DNA of 64,000 bases from Candidatus Enterococcus murrayae (GCF_017315985.1 NZ_JAFLVR010000020.1:76766-140765); one strand, 5' to 3'. Counted from the first letter of the stretch, positions 36,795 to 47,134 are shown. The notes: generated from the letters alone by a model not told the origin. Program-made: numbers and translations.

Positions 36795-36850
36795 TTGACT
36801 TTAGATATTTATTGATCTATGATGGGAATGTAAAAGAAAAGCGCTTTCTA
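36795..36850 (+). promoter_or_regulatory. promoter and cre box of MFS/GH43 operon
   Basis: TTGACT (36795-36800), 17 bases, TATGAT (36818-36823): good sigma-70 promoter. Downstream, AGAAAAGCGCTTTCT (about 36835-36849) is a palindromic cre-like site in the early transcribed region. Confidence 0.7.
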
Positions 36851-36890
36851 TTTACTTGTTTGATTAATGTAAATGTTAAGGGAGATTATT

Positions 36891-38147
36891 ATGGTAAACA
36901 ATCAAAAAAAGCATTTTTGGAGTTTTGCTGGAAGTCACTTTGCGTATTTCTTCTCTTGGGCTGTTGTCTATGGCTATCTGACCTTATGGTTGGAGCAGGT
37001 CGCCGGATTAGGAGGAACAGCGGCTGGGCTGTTGTTTTCGGTTATGGCGGGAATCTCTTTGGCCTTTCAACCAATATTCGGGATTCTTTCTGACCGTTTG
37101 AAGTTCAAAAAGACATTATTAGCCGCTATTTCGCTCAGTGCGATCTTTATCGGACCATTTTTCCAATGGCTGATGCTGCCATTGTTGGAAATCAATTTAT
37201 ATCTAGGCATCTTAACGGCAGGATTGTATCTGAGCTTTGTTTTAAATGGCGGTGTTGGTGTCATTGAACAATACATCGAGCGTGCAAGCTGGGTCAACAA
37301 TTTCGAATACGGGCATTCTCGCATGGGCGGTTCGCTGGCTGGAATCGTAGCGACGTTGATTGCCGGCAGACTGTTTGTTTGGAATCCGACAGCGATTTTT
37401 TGGGCCTGTTCTGTTGCTGGAACAATTTTGTCTATTTTAGTCATTTTCTTCGATAAAGTAGATGTGACTGAAGAGGATTTGACTCAGACAACAGAAGACT
37501 CGAAGCTAGACCGAAAAACGATTTTCTCGATCTTTAAATTGAAGAACTTTTGGGCCTTGGCCTTGTTTTATATTGGCGCAGCTGCTTTATATGATGTATT
37601 CGATCAACAATTTATTGTTTATTTCAAGAGCTTCTTTGAAAACGGAAATGACGGAACGATCATTTATAGCTACATGGCGTCCGCTCAAGTGGGATTAGAA
37701 CTTTTACTTATGATACCAATGCCTTATATCATTAATAAAATCGGCGCTAAGCGAGGATTAATCATCTTTGGATTTATTACATTTTTACGTATTTTTGGTA
37801 GCGCTCTCTCACCGAGCTATCCATTCCTGATCTTTTTCCGTATTTTGGCAGGTTTGGAAATGCCGTTGCTGCTTGTTTCAATTATGAAGTATATTTCTCA
37901 TACCTTTGACCGAAAATTATATGCAACAATCTATATGTTAGGCTCGAATTTTGCCAAACAAGTATCTGTCTTCGTTTTTTCAACAATCTCAGGAAGCTTA
38001 TACGATGGCATTGGTTTTCACAAGACCTACTTATTATTAGCTGGTATCGTATTAGTCATTACGATAATCAGTATCTTTACTTTAGAAAATGATAAGAAAA
38101 CTGAAAAGACAATCACAGCCGCAGAAGACGCGGTTGAAATCAGATAA
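36891..38147 (+). CDS. MFS oligosaccharide:H+ symporter (LacY-like)
   Basis: 418-residue transporter with twelve predicted membrane helices. The opening HFWSFAGSHFAYFFSWAVVYGYLTLWL and the loop GILSDRLKFKKTLL resemble the LacY/RafB oligosaccharide:H+ symporter family. Unlike PTS systems it delivers unphosphorylated sugar, which suits the intracellular GH43 enzyme encoded 13 bases downstream. The ATG at 36891 follows AAGGGAGA. Specificity unknown; an arabinoside or xyloside is inferred from the partner. Confidence 0.82.
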   Translation: MVNNQKKHFWSFAGSHFAYFFSWAVVYGYLTLWLEQVAGLGGTAAGLLFSVMAGISLAFQPIFGILSDRLKFKKTLLAAISLSAIFIGPFFQWLMLPLLEINLYLGILTAGLYLSFVLNGGVGVIEQYIERASWVNNFEYGHSRMGGSLAGIVATLIAGRLFVWNPTAIFWACSVAGTILSILVIFFDKVDVTEEDLTQTTEDSKLDRKTIFSIFKLKNFWALALFYIGAAALYDVFDQQFIVYFKSFFENGNDGTIIYSYMASAQVGLELLLMIPMPYIINKIGAKRGLIIFGFITFLRIFGSALSPSYPFLIFFRILAGLEMPLLLVSIMKYISHTFDRKLYATIYMLGSNFAKQVSVFVFSTISGSLYDGIGFHKTYLLLAGIVLVITIISIFTLENDKKTEKTITAAEDAVEIR

Positions 38148-38160
38148 TGGAGGAAGTCAC

Positions 38161-39132
38161 ATGCAAAACACCTACAATAACCCGATCGTTTTAGAAAGAG
38201 CCGACCCTTGGGTCTATAAGCATCAGGATGGTTGGTATTACTTTATGGGCTCTGTTCCCGGCTATCAAACGTTGGAGCTGCGCAGAGCCAAATCACTGAA
38301 TGAGCTCGGTTCAGCAGAAGCGGTAACGATCTGGCATGCTCACGAAACGGGGAACATGAGCCAGCTGATTTGGGCACCGGAAATCCACTATATCCAAGGA
38401 AAATGGTATATCTATTTTGCTGCAAGCGACCATTCTGACATTCGGGATCAGCACCATCATCATCGCATGTTTGTCATAGAAAATGAACAGGCGAATCCTT
38501 TTGAAGGGGAATGGGTCGAAAAAGGCCAGATCGTCACACAGTTTGAAAGCTTCAGTTTAGACGCAACAACCTTTGAGCATCAAGGCAAGCTTTATTATGT
38601 GTGGGCACAGCTGGACCCGCGTATACCCGGAAACTCAAATCTGTACATTTCTGAAATGGCGAATCCGTGGACATTAATAGGAAAACAAACCTTGTTGACG
38701 ATTCCAGAGTATGATTGGGAGAAAATCGGCTTTTGGGTAAATGAAGGCCCCGCTGTGATCAAGCGAAATGGCAAAATTTTCATCACTTATTCGGGAAGCG
38801 CGACAGATGAAAATTATGCGATGGGCTTACTCTGGGCAGATGACACCAGTGATCTATTGGACGGCTTTTCGTGGCATAAGAGCCAAGAACCTGTATTTGT
38901 ATCCTCCGAGCAGAACCAACAATATGGTCCTGGCCATAACTCATTTACTAGAAATGAGGCGGATACCGAGGATGTGTTGATTTTCCATGCGCGTCCTGAG
39001 AAGAACAAGGCAGGGGATCCATTGGATAATCCAAATCGTCATGCGAATGCTCAAGTATTTTCATGGGATGAAAAAGGCTTTCCGCAATTTGGCGAACCCG
39101 CTCCATACAAGGAAAAAGAATTAGTCAAATAA
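38161..39132 (+). CDS. GH43-family glycoside hydrolase
   Basis: 323-residue five-bladed beta-propeller glycosidase. Catalytic set of GH43: D15 (LERADPWV), D134 (FSLDATTFEH) and E195 (WVNEGPAV). GPGHNSFTRNE is also conserved, its histidine helping to place the metal. No signal peptide, so it acts inside the cell on sugar taken up by the co-transcribed transporter. Activity is likely arabinofuranosidase or xylosidase; the sequence alone does not decide. Starts after TGGAGGA. Confidence 0.85.
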   Translation: MQNTYNNPIVLERADPWVYKHQDGWYYFMGSVPGYQTLELRRAKSLNELGSAEAVTIWHAHETGNMSQLIWAPEIHYIQGKWYIYFAASDHSDIRDQHHHHRMFVIENEQANPFEGEWVEKGQIVTQFESFSLDATTFEHQGKLYYVWAQLDPRIPGNSNLYISEMANPWTLIGKQTLLTIPEYDWEKIGFWVNEGPAVIKRNGKIFITYSGSATDENYAMGLLWADDTSDLLDGFSWHKSQEPVFVSSEQNQQYGPGHNSFTRNEADTEDVLIFHARPEKNKAGDPLDNPNRHANAQVFSWDEKGFPQFGEPAPYKEKELVK

Positions 39133-39163
39133 ATCCGCAAGAAATTTCATTCTCAAGCTTATG

Positions 39164-39195
39164 ACAGACCTGTTGACACTTCAGGTCTGTTTTAT
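39164..39195 (+). terminator. terminator after GH43 gene
   Basis: ACAGACCTG (39164-39172), loop TTGACACTT, CAGGTCTGT (39182-39190), then TTTATT. Similar in stem wording to the hairpin at 35712. Confidence 0.8.
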
Positions 39196-39231
39196 TGTCG
39201 TTTCTGAGGAAAATCAAACAGTGGTTATCAT

Positions 39232-39260
39232 TTGAAGACTATCAATCATCCCGCTATACA
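39232..39260 (+). promoter_or_regulatory. possible promoter of helD/MerR operon
   Basis: TTGAAG (39232-39237), 17 bases, TATACA (39255-39260), about 130 bases before the start codon. The long leader holds T-rich stretches but no clear terminator. Confidence 0.45.
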
Positions 39261-39389
39261 ATTCCAAATAAAACCTGTTATTGTCGAATAGGCACTTTAT
39301 CGGCTGTTTTTTTATTTATAAACCCTCCACTATAACACCAACCCTGAATCGCTTTGTTAAGATAAGGACTGATGAAAGGGGAGGATTGT

Positions 39390-41363
39390 ATGCATTCAAT
39401 GACTGAGGAGAACTATTTAACAGAGGTTTCGGCGAAGCTCGAAGAAAAGATCGTAGAAGTAGAAGAAGCCCTACAGGCAAACGAGAAGAATTACAAAGAG
39501 CTGAAGCATTATACGATCGACTATAAAAATGAGCTGGACAAATATGAAGTCTACAATCATCATCAAAATTTGAATTATCTCGACAGTCGAAGTGTACTGG
39601 AAGCAAATGTATTGAAAAAGCTGAACTATCAGAAAGCGACACCGTACTTCAGCAAGATTGCTTTTCAATTTGACGAGGAGGACGAAACGGAAGATTTTTA
39701 CATTGGCCGCTACGGCTTTGCGGATAAATATGGAGAACAATTAATCTATGATTGGCGGGCGCCGATTTCCTCAATGTACTATGATTTTTCTCTTGGGGAT
39801 GCCTATTACGAATCGCATAATCAGAAATTCTTTGGACAGCTGCGCTTGAAGCGGCAATTTGAAATCAAAAATGGCAAAATCGAGCTTATCGTCGATACAA
39901 ACGATGCTGTTAATGATGAATTGCTCATGAGAGAGCTGGGGAAAAGCACCTCCAATGAAATGAAGACGATCATCCATACGATTCAAAGGGAGCAAAATGC
40001 GGCGATCCGCGATACAAAGACGAAAAATTTAGTAATTCAAGGTGCCGCTGGATCAGGCAAAACCTCGATCGCTCTTCATCGCATGGCTTATCTGCTTTAT
40101 CAGAAAAAAGAGGAATTGTCGTCTGCTGATATTTTGATCGTTTCACCTAATCAGGTATTTGCGGATTATATCTCAACCGTTTTACCTGAGCTGGGAGAAG
40201 ATGATCTGCCGCAGGTGGATATTGTTCGTTTAGGAATGCTGTTTATTGAGGAAAACTATCAAGTAACTGATCGTCAGGATGAGCTAAAGGAAACTTTGGA
40301 AAACCCGGATTCGAAGCTGGCAGCAAATTACCGCTACAAACAATCTAAAGACTTTTTTACTAAGCTGAAGGATTATTTTGAAGAATTGAAAGCTCAATTA
40401 TTCTCAACGGAAATCACCATCGCCGATCAGCGAATCTTTCCTGAAGAAGTCAAACGATTGGTCGATCAGCAGACGGATAAAAGCCTCTTCGAACTTATCC
40501 AAGAGGTTTCCGCACTTCTAAGCAAACGCGTTTCGGAGCCGAAGCGGGAAGTATTCTCAAAACAGCTTGAGCAGCAGTTCAAGAAAAACGTAAAAATAAC
40601 TGGCAGCTTAGCAGATTATTATAAATTTCTCGCAGCGAACAGCTTGGAATTTGCGAAAGAGCGGAATACGATTCATTACTCTGATTTATTTCCCTATTTA
40701 TTGTTCAAATCAATGATTGAAGGAATCAAGCCCAATAAACAGGTCAAGCATTTAGTGATCGATGAAATGCAGGATTATTCTGTCCTGCAGCTTTCAGTGA
40801 TCGATCGACTATTTCCTTGCCAAAAGACGATCTGCGGAGACGTTCATCAATCATTGGTTTCGTCGGATACAGATTTTTTAACGGAGATCCAATCTGTACT
40901 GCCCAATGTACGACTGCTGAAATTTATGACGAGCTATCGATCCAGCTTTGAGATTATGACCTTTGCCAAACAATTTATTGACGACGCGCAGGAGATTCAA
41001 CCTGTCGAGCGACATGGAAAAGCAGTCGAGATTCATTCGTACGAAAAAGAAGTTTTGAAGCAAAAAATCGCAGACTTCAAAGAAAGTGACCATAAATCTT
41101 GTGGTATAATTTGTCAAGATTGGCAGGCAGCGGCAAAAATCGAAGCAGCACTGCCCAATGAGCCCCTTGTTCGCTTCGAAAAGGAGACGAAAAAAATTGC
41201 GGAGGGAATCATTCTAACAACAACGCAATTTGCGAAGGGCTTGGAATTTGATCAGGTTATTTTGCCAGATATTCGTAGGAGTCAGCTAAGTGAGAAAAGC
41301 ACCAGACTTTATACAAGCTGTTCCAGAGCACTGCACGAACTGACACTTTTAGTTAATGATTGA
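39390..41363 (+). CDS. HelD-like superfamily 1 ATPase/helicase
   Basis: 657 residues. A long N-terminal coiled-coil arm (1-~90, EEKIVEVEEALQANEKNYKELKHY) precedes an SF1 motor: Walker A in NLVIQGAAGSGKTSIALHR, Walker B in HLVIDEMQDYS, motif GDVHQSL, and TTTQFAKGLEFDQVILPDI near the end. This plan fits HelD, which in Firmicutes removes stalled RNA polymerase, rather than UvrD/PcrA. It is somewhat shorter than the B. subtilis protein. The ATG at 39390 follows AGGGGAGG by five bases. A MerR-type gene follows at 10 bases. Confidence 0.82.
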   Translation: MHSMTEENYLTEVSAKLEEKIVEVEEALQANEKNYKELKHYTIDYKNELDKYEVYNHHQNLNYLDSRSVLEANVLKKLNYQKATPYFSKIAFQFDEEDETEDFYIGRYGFADKYGEQLIYDWRAPISSMYYDFSLGDAYYESHNQKFFGQLRLKRQFEIKNGKIELIVDTNDAVNDELLMRELGKSTSNEMKTIIHTIQREQNAAIRDTKTKNLVIQGAAGSGKTSIALHRMAYLLYQKKEELSSADILIVSPNQVFADYISTVLPELGEDDLPQVDIVRLGMLFIEENYQVTDRQDELKETLENPDSKLAANYRYKQSKDFFTKLKDYFEELKAQLFSTEITIADQRIFPEEVKRLVDQQTDKSLFELIQEVSALLSKRVSEPKREVFSKQLEQQFKKNVKITGSLADYYKFLAANSLEFAKERNTIHYSDLFPYLLFKSMIEGIKPNKQVKHLVIDEMQDYSVLQLSVIDRLFPCQKTICGDVHQSLVSSDTDFLTEIQSVLPNVRLLKFMTSYRSSFEIMTFAKQFIDDAQEIQPVERHGKAVEIHSYEKEVLKQKIADFKESDHKSCGIICQDWQAAAKIEAALPNEPLVRFEKETKKIAEGIILTTTQFAKGLEFDQVILPDIRRSQLSEKSTRLYTSCSRALHELTLLVND

Positions 41364-41373
41364 GGGAATGAAG

Positions 41374-42117
41374 ATGAAAACATACAGCACTTCTGAGGTG
41401 GCAGCCCTCGTTGGTTTACATCCGAATACGATCCGTCGTTACGAGGAATGGGAGCTGATACCCATTCCTCCCAGAGCGAACAATGGGTATCGTGTTTTTA
41501 CTGATTACCATGTTGAAACGATCAAAATTGCTCAGATCGCTTTTCAGATCGAGGTTTTACAATCCGGCCTGCGCATGATCATGGTGGATATGGTCAAGGC
41601 GGTTGCCCGCTATGATTTCACCGAGGCACAAGCTTTACTTGATCGTTATCTCCAGTTAGTAGATCAGGAGATTTCTAATGCCCATGAAGTAATCAAGGTA
41701 GTAGAAAATCTTCTCGCTGGCAGGTTGGAAGAAGAGGACCTCTTTCTGACTAGAAGCGAAACGGCTGAATACCTCGGTGTAACCTCGGAGGCTTTGCGCA
41801 ACTGGGAACGCAACGGATTGCTTGCAATTAAAAGAAGTAAAAATAATTATCGTGTTTACGATGCAGAGGATATCAAACGTTTAAAGATCATTCGAACATT
41901 GCGATCAGCCAAATATTCACTGGCAGCCATTTTGCGCATGCTAAATGCGATCGATCAGGAAAAGCAGGATATCAAAACGTTATTGAATCCAACCGATCCG
42001 GATGACAGTATCCTCACAGCCTGCGACAATTTGATTGATTCGCTAGAAAAGGCGAAAGATAATGCGGGTGAATTGAAGCAACGAGTGAAGGAAATGCAGA
42101 ACCGTTTTTTTAATTAG
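41374..42117 (+). CDS. tandem MerR-type transcriptional regulator
   Basis: 247 residues with two MerR-like winged helix-turn-helix domains in one chain: residues ~4-70 (STSEVAALVGLHPNTIRRYEEWELI) and ~128-195 (SETAEYLGVTSEALRNWERNGLL), joined by a helical region. Ordinary MerR proteins have one and dimerise; here two may act as an internal dimer. No cysteine cluster for metal sensing is seen. The ATG at 41374 has GAGGGA six bases upstream. Probable operon with the HelD-like gene, which such regulators could respond to or control. Confidence 0.8.
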   Translation: MKTYSTSEVAALVGLHPNTIRRYEEWELIPIPPRANNGYRVFTDYHVETIKIAQIAFQIEVLQSGLRMIMVDMVKAVARYDFTEAQALLDRYLQLVDQEISNAHEVIKVVENLLAGRLEEEDLFLTRSETAEYLGVTSEALRNWERNGLLAIKRSKNNYRVYDAEDIKRLKIIRTLRSAKYSLAAILRMLNAIDQEKQDIKTLLNPTDPDDSILTACDNLIDSLEKAKDNAGELKQRVKEMQNRFFN

Positions 42118-42156
42118 AAAAAGCGTTTGCATTTTTTGAAGGCGTAATGCTATAAT
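42115..42156 (+). promoter_or_regulatory. promoter of GH1 gene with cre-like overlap
   Basis: TTGCAT (42127-42132), 18 bases, TATAAT (42151-42156). AAAAGCGTTTGCA (to 42131) fits the right half of the cre consensus and covers the -35, the same layout as the promoter at 26389. Confidence 0.65.
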
Positions 42157-42178
42157 TCTTGTAGAAATGAATACAAAT

Positions 42179-42264
42179 GGATAGTGATTGCATTAAGCAA
42201 GCTAAACCTGTTGATAAATCGAGCGTGTGGAACGCTTTATTTGTTGACGGGTTTTTGTTGTTTT
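42179..42264 (+). promoter_or_regulatory. RAT antiterminator site and terminator before GH1 gene
   Basis: A RAT-like element (42179-42209; key parts GGATAGTGATTGCATT and AGCAAGCTAAACCT) overlaps a terminator whose arms AAACCTGTTGATAAAT (42204-42219) and ATTTGTTGACGGGTTT (42239-42254) pair over 16 positions allowing G-U pairs, then TTGTTGTTTT. No antiterminator gene is adjacent, so the LicT-type protein encoded at 26573 (or another) must act in trans. Confidence 0.78.
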
Positions 42265-42308
42265 AAAAAGCGATCAACCCAAAATAATAAGAAACGAGGA
42301 CGAAGTGA

Positions 42309-43733
<1,425 letters not shown>

Positions 43734-43749
43734 GGAGTAGGATCAAATG

Positions 43750-43840
43750 AAAAGCCGAACGACACTTTTACTATTGAAAATAATTGTAAAAGTCCGTTCG
43801 GCTTTATTTTTGTAAAGTATTTTTAGCAATGACGTTAAAT
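43750..43840 (+). repeat. dispersed terminator-plus-tail repeat, copy 4
   Basis: Outer stem AAAGCCGAACG (43751-43761) with CGTTCGGCTTT (43795-43805), inner arms ACTTTTAC (43764) and GTAAAAGT (43786), then ATTTTT and the tail GTAAAGTATTTTTAGCAATG (43812-43831) ending ACGTTAA. It separates the convergent GH1 and OYE genes. Confidence 0.75.
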
Positions 43841-43852
43841 AGTTAAATAATG

Positions 43853-45889
43853 CTATACATTCATTGCTGCTTCATAGGCTGCCCAAATGGCGTCCATAAC
43901 ATTGGTTGGTTTCTTGGCATCACCGATCAGATGGACATTGTCAGCCTGGATTGCTTGATAAAGAGCATCATCGGATGTGTACCCAACAGATACAACGATA
44001 TCGTCCGCTGGGATTTCATGTAGTTTTGGCATCCCCTGTACACCTAGAGCAAACATATGCTGGGCACGATTAGCGACGTTCGGATAATTTTTGACTGTCT
44101 CAGTCACATAAGCGACCCCATCTGCAAATTTATCGACCACTGAATTTTTCAACACGGTCACTTGATAATAATCTAGAAGCTCCATCATCATATTGTAGTT
44201 TGCCGCAGATAAGCCAAACGCATTCAGAATCGTTTCGCTGGCTTCCACGATCGTGACTTTTTTGCCTTTTTTCGCTAAGTCATAAGCAATTTCACAACCA
44301 GTCAGCCCACCGCCGACAATGACAACATTTTCACCTTCAACCTCTTTGTATCGCAGCGCCTCGATGGCATAGGACACATGGTTATCGTCAAATCCTGGTG
44401 TATCTAAGCGACGTTCGTTTGCTCCAGTGGCAACGAAGATTTCATCATAGCCCTTCGTCTGAGCCTCAGTCACTTCGCTGTTCATGTGGATGTTCACCTT
44501 TAGATCATTCATTTGCTTCTTATACCAAGCCAGCAGTTGTCGATCATCTTCTTTAAAATCGGGCGTAGCTGCCGCTACAAAGACGCCGCCCAACTGATCC
44601 GTTTTTTCAAATAAATCAACAGCGTGTCCGCGAATGGCTGCAACGCGAGCAGCTTCCATTCCGCCAATTCCGCCGCCAACGACTAAGATTTTTTTCTTTG
44701 TCTCAGCAGGAGTCAAGGCATAGCTCTTTTCACGACCGCAAGCCGGATTGACTGCACAAGAAATATCTTTGAATTGGAAAATCCGTCCTAAACATCCTTG
44801 ATGACAATAAATACACGGACGCACATCATCTAAACGTCCTTCCGCAAATTTATTTGGCGCTTGAGGATCAGCCAACAGTGGACGACCCATACCCATAATA
44901 TCCAGTTCTCCATTAGCAATTACTTGATCTGCGAGCGAAGGATCATCAAATCTTCCTGCGCAGGCGACCGGAATAGAGACGACTTCTTTCACCTTCATGA
45001 CATCTTCTAAATTGCAGGCCTTTGGCATATACATAGGGGGATGCGCCCAGAACCAGGAATCGTAGCTGCCGTTATCGCAATTCAGCATATCATAGCCAAA
45101 TTCTTCTAGTTTCTTCGCGACAACAAAGGATTCTTCGTAATCACGTCCCTTTTCTTCAAATGCTTCACCGGGAATGGCACCGCGGTTAAAGTCTTTAACA
45201 TAGCTCTTCACGCTGTAGCGCATCGAAACTGGAAAGTCTTGTCCGCAGGCTTCTTTGATTCCTTCGACAATCTCTTTGATGATCCGTAAACGATTATCCA
45301 GTGAACCACCGTATTCATCCGTTCGACGGTTAAAGAAGGAGATTGCGAATTGATCCAGCAAGTAGCCTTCATGAACTGCGTGAATCTCAACGCCGTCCCC
45401 GCCCGCCTCTTGAACCAATTTAGCGCCCTTAGCAAAGTTCTCAATGTACTCTTTGATCTCTTCTTTTGACATGCCGCGATCTGTTTTGGTAGGGTCCCAA
45501 ACATTTTGGATCGGAGCAGGGGCAGGACAAATACCGACTAATCCGTGATTTGCGCGACCAGTCAAAGCAGTCAATTGGACGAATACTTTTCCGCCGGCTT
45601 CGTGAACGCCATCCATCAAATACTTCATCTCTCTAACATAGCCCTCTGGATTATTTAAAATACAAAAGCCCATGTTTGATACAACGGGCATCAGACCAGT
45701 AATGATCAGCCCAGTACCGCCTTTTGCTCTTTCAATGTAGTAATCGGCACCTTCTTTTGTATAAGCGACAGTCTCGGTACTTAGTAAACGAGGCGAGAAG
45801 ACACCCATCGGCATCATAGCGATCCGATTGGGAATTTCAACAGAACCAATTTGTAAAGGGGAAAACAAATGTTTAAATTTTGATGACAT
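43853..45889 (-). CDS. OYE-type NADH:flavin oxidoreductase with FeS and FAD/NAD domains
   Basis: 678-residue multidomain reductase. Residues 1-~340: FMN TIM barrel (IPNRIAMMPMG, GGDGVEIHAVHEGYLLDQF, GMGRPLLADP). Residues ~345-380: 4Fe-4S cysteines in CIYCHQGCLGRIF... CAVNPACG. Residues ~395 on: FAD/NAD(P) domains with GGGIGGMEAARVAA and VIVGGGLTGCEIAYDLAKKGKKV. This is the layout of 2,4-dienoyl-CoA reductase (FadH), BaiCD/BaiH and trimethylamine dehydrogenase. Substrate unknown: enoate or dienoyl reduction is likely. It diverges from an AraC-type regulator, probably its activator. Starts after a GGAGG site. Confidence 0.88.
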   Translation of the reverse strand: MSSKFKHLFSPLQIGSVEIPNRIAMMPMGVFSPRLLSTETVAYTKEGADYYIERAKGGTGLIITGLMPVVSNMGFCILNNPEGYVREMKYLMDGVHEAGGKVFVQLTALTGRANHGLVGICPAPAPIQNVWDPTKTDRGMSKEEIKEYIENFAKGAKLVQEAGGDGVEIHAVHEGYLLDQFAISFFNRRTDEYGGSLDNRLRIIKEIVEGIKEACGQDFPVSMRYSVKSYVKDFNRGAIPGEAFEEKGRDYEESFVVAKKLEEFGYDMLNCDNGSYDSWFWAHPPMYMPKACNLEDVMKVKEVVSIPVACAGRFDDPSLADQVIANGELDIMGMGRPLLADPQAPNKFAEGRLDDVRPCIYCHQGCLGRIFQFKDISCAVNPACGREKSYALTPAETKKKILVVGGGIGGMEAARVAAIRGHAVDLFEKTDQLGGVFVAAATPDFKEDDRQLLAWYKKQMNDLKVNIHMNSEVTEAQTKGYDEIFVATGANERRLDTPGFDDNHVSYAIEALRYKEVEGENVVIVGGGLTGCEIAYDLAKKGKKVTIVEASETILNAFGLSAANYNMMMELLDYYQVTVLKNSVVDKFADGVAYVTETVKNYPNVANRAQHMFALGVQGMPKLHEIPADDIVVSVGYTSDDALYQAIQADNVHLIGDAKKPTNVMDAIWAAYEAAMNV

Positions 45890-45917
45890 ACAGCAAATCC
45901 TCCTTTGTTAAATGATG

Positions 45918-45945
45918 TTGTGAAAATATGATCAAATAGTATAAT
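45918..45945 (+). promoter_or_regulatory. promoter of AraC-type regulator gene
   Basis: TTGTGA (45918-45923), 16 bases, TATAAT (45940-45945), in the 86-140 base divergent region between the OYE gene and the AraC-type gene. Confidence 0.6.
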
Positions 45946-46029
45946 TAAAGTATAGAATATCTGATAAAGAAGACTATGATTTTAGCGCCCGAGGAATATA
46001 ACTATTACGCGAGGGGAGCGGAAAAGCAG

Positions 46030-47004
46030 ATGACAGAAAGAGGAACTCAATGTACTCAGTTTTCCAAATCGCAGGATTATTCAAATGGTTTGTCTCAGTT
46101 GAACTATCAATACACGATCAATAGTCCAAAAGAAACCCTGTCCGTCTCCAGAATCTATCAATTAGACCGCCTAGTATTAACACACAGTATTGTCGATCGT
46201 TCTCAAGGTGTTTTTACCCGATGTACCAAGGATCAAAAAGGTTATTTGGCTTTTCGTTTTATCAGAAATGGGTTTGAACGTCATTCAGATGGAAAAAACA
46301 CGAGCATTCTAAAAGACTATACGATTGGTATCTTTGATCTGTGTGGAATAAGCCACTATCAACGCGAAAAAAGGACAGAAGGAATCAATCTATTCATTCA
46401 ACAGGATTGTCAAACAGAGAAAATCTTAGCCGATTCAACCACCAGTAAAACGATTGACGCCCAAAGAGGGATGGGGCGGGAATTACTAGAGATGATCTTT
46501 CAAATCGCGGAACAATTTTCCTATTGCTCGGAAGAAGAGAATCGCTTACTATTGAAACATTTCTTGCAGATTTTTTGTGAATGGCTCTCCGAGACCGCGC
46601 CGTTTTTAGACAGTCAAAATTATAATGAGCTCTTGGTGAGTGCGACGGATTTTATGCGACAGAACCTCCAGGATGCTGATTTGACGATTGAGCAGACCGC
46701 GGAGCATTGTCAAACATCGATCCGCACTTTGCAAAAAGTCTTTCAAATTGCTGACTTGTCTTTTAGTCACTATTTGAATGATTTAAGATTGACTGCTGCT
46801 GCAATCCGCTTGTATCAAACCACTAGTCCGGTTACAGCCATTGCCTTTCACTGCGGCTATAATAATTCTTCGTATTTTAGTAAACGTTTCAAGGAAAAGT
46901 ATCATCTATCACCGATCCGCTACCGCAAAAAAGTCCAGGCAATGGCGAAATCAAACGAAGCAGCAGAAAGAAAATGTCCGTTGCTAGAAAAATTCTTTCC
47001 ATAA
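46030..47004 (+). CDS. AraC-family transcriptional regulator
   Basis: 324 residues as called here. The C-terminal ~100 residues are the double helix-turn-helix of AraC proteins (FMRQNLQDADLTIEQTAEHCQTSIRTLQKVFQIADLSFSHYLNDLRL... PVTAIAFHCGYNNSSYFSKRFKEKYHLSPIRYRKK). The N-terminal part resembles the AraC-binding-domain-like (AraC_binding_2) group with a ...GFERHSDGK... region. I chose ATG 46030, behind GAGGGGAG at 11 bases; ATG 45976 is also in frame and possible. It diverges from the OYE-type reductase, its likely target. Confidence 0.83.
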   Translation: MTERGTQCTQFSKSQDYSNGLSQLNYQYTINSPKETLSVSRIYQLDRLVLTHSIVDRSQGVFTRCTKDQKGYLAFRFIRNGFERHSDGKNTSILKDYTIGIFDLCGISHYQREKRTEGINLFIQQDCQTEKILADSTTSKTIDAQRGMGRELLEMIFQIAEQFSYCSEEENRLLLKHFLQIFCEWLSETAPFLDSQNYNELLVSATDFMRQNLQDADLTIEQTAEHCQTSIRTLQKVFQIADLSFSHYLNDLRLTAAAIRLYQTTSPVTAIAFHCGYNNSSYFSKRFKEKYHLSPIRYRKKVQAMAKSNEAAERKCPLLEKFFP

Positions 47005-47018
47005 TATAGAAGAGGCAG

Positions 47019-47053
47019 CAGCTGTGCGAAATGATTTCGCACAGCTGTTTTTC
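47019..47053 (+). terminator. terminator after AraC-type gene
   Basis: CAGCTGTGCGAAA, three-base loop, TTTCGCACAGCTG (47019-47047), then TTTTTCG. Strong rho-independent terminator. Confidence 0.88.
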
Positions 47054-47134
47054 GTTACCTTTTATACAAGCGTTTTCTTTGATTTGAATTCAACATTCTT
47101 GCATAATGAAAGAAAATTTATAGGGGTGAGCAAT

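Noticed and set aside
47024-47134. Longer N-terminus for the VOC protein
   Set aside because: The extra 37 codons begin inside the preceding terminator hairpin; ATG 47135 has a good AGGGGTGAG site and starts where the fold starts.
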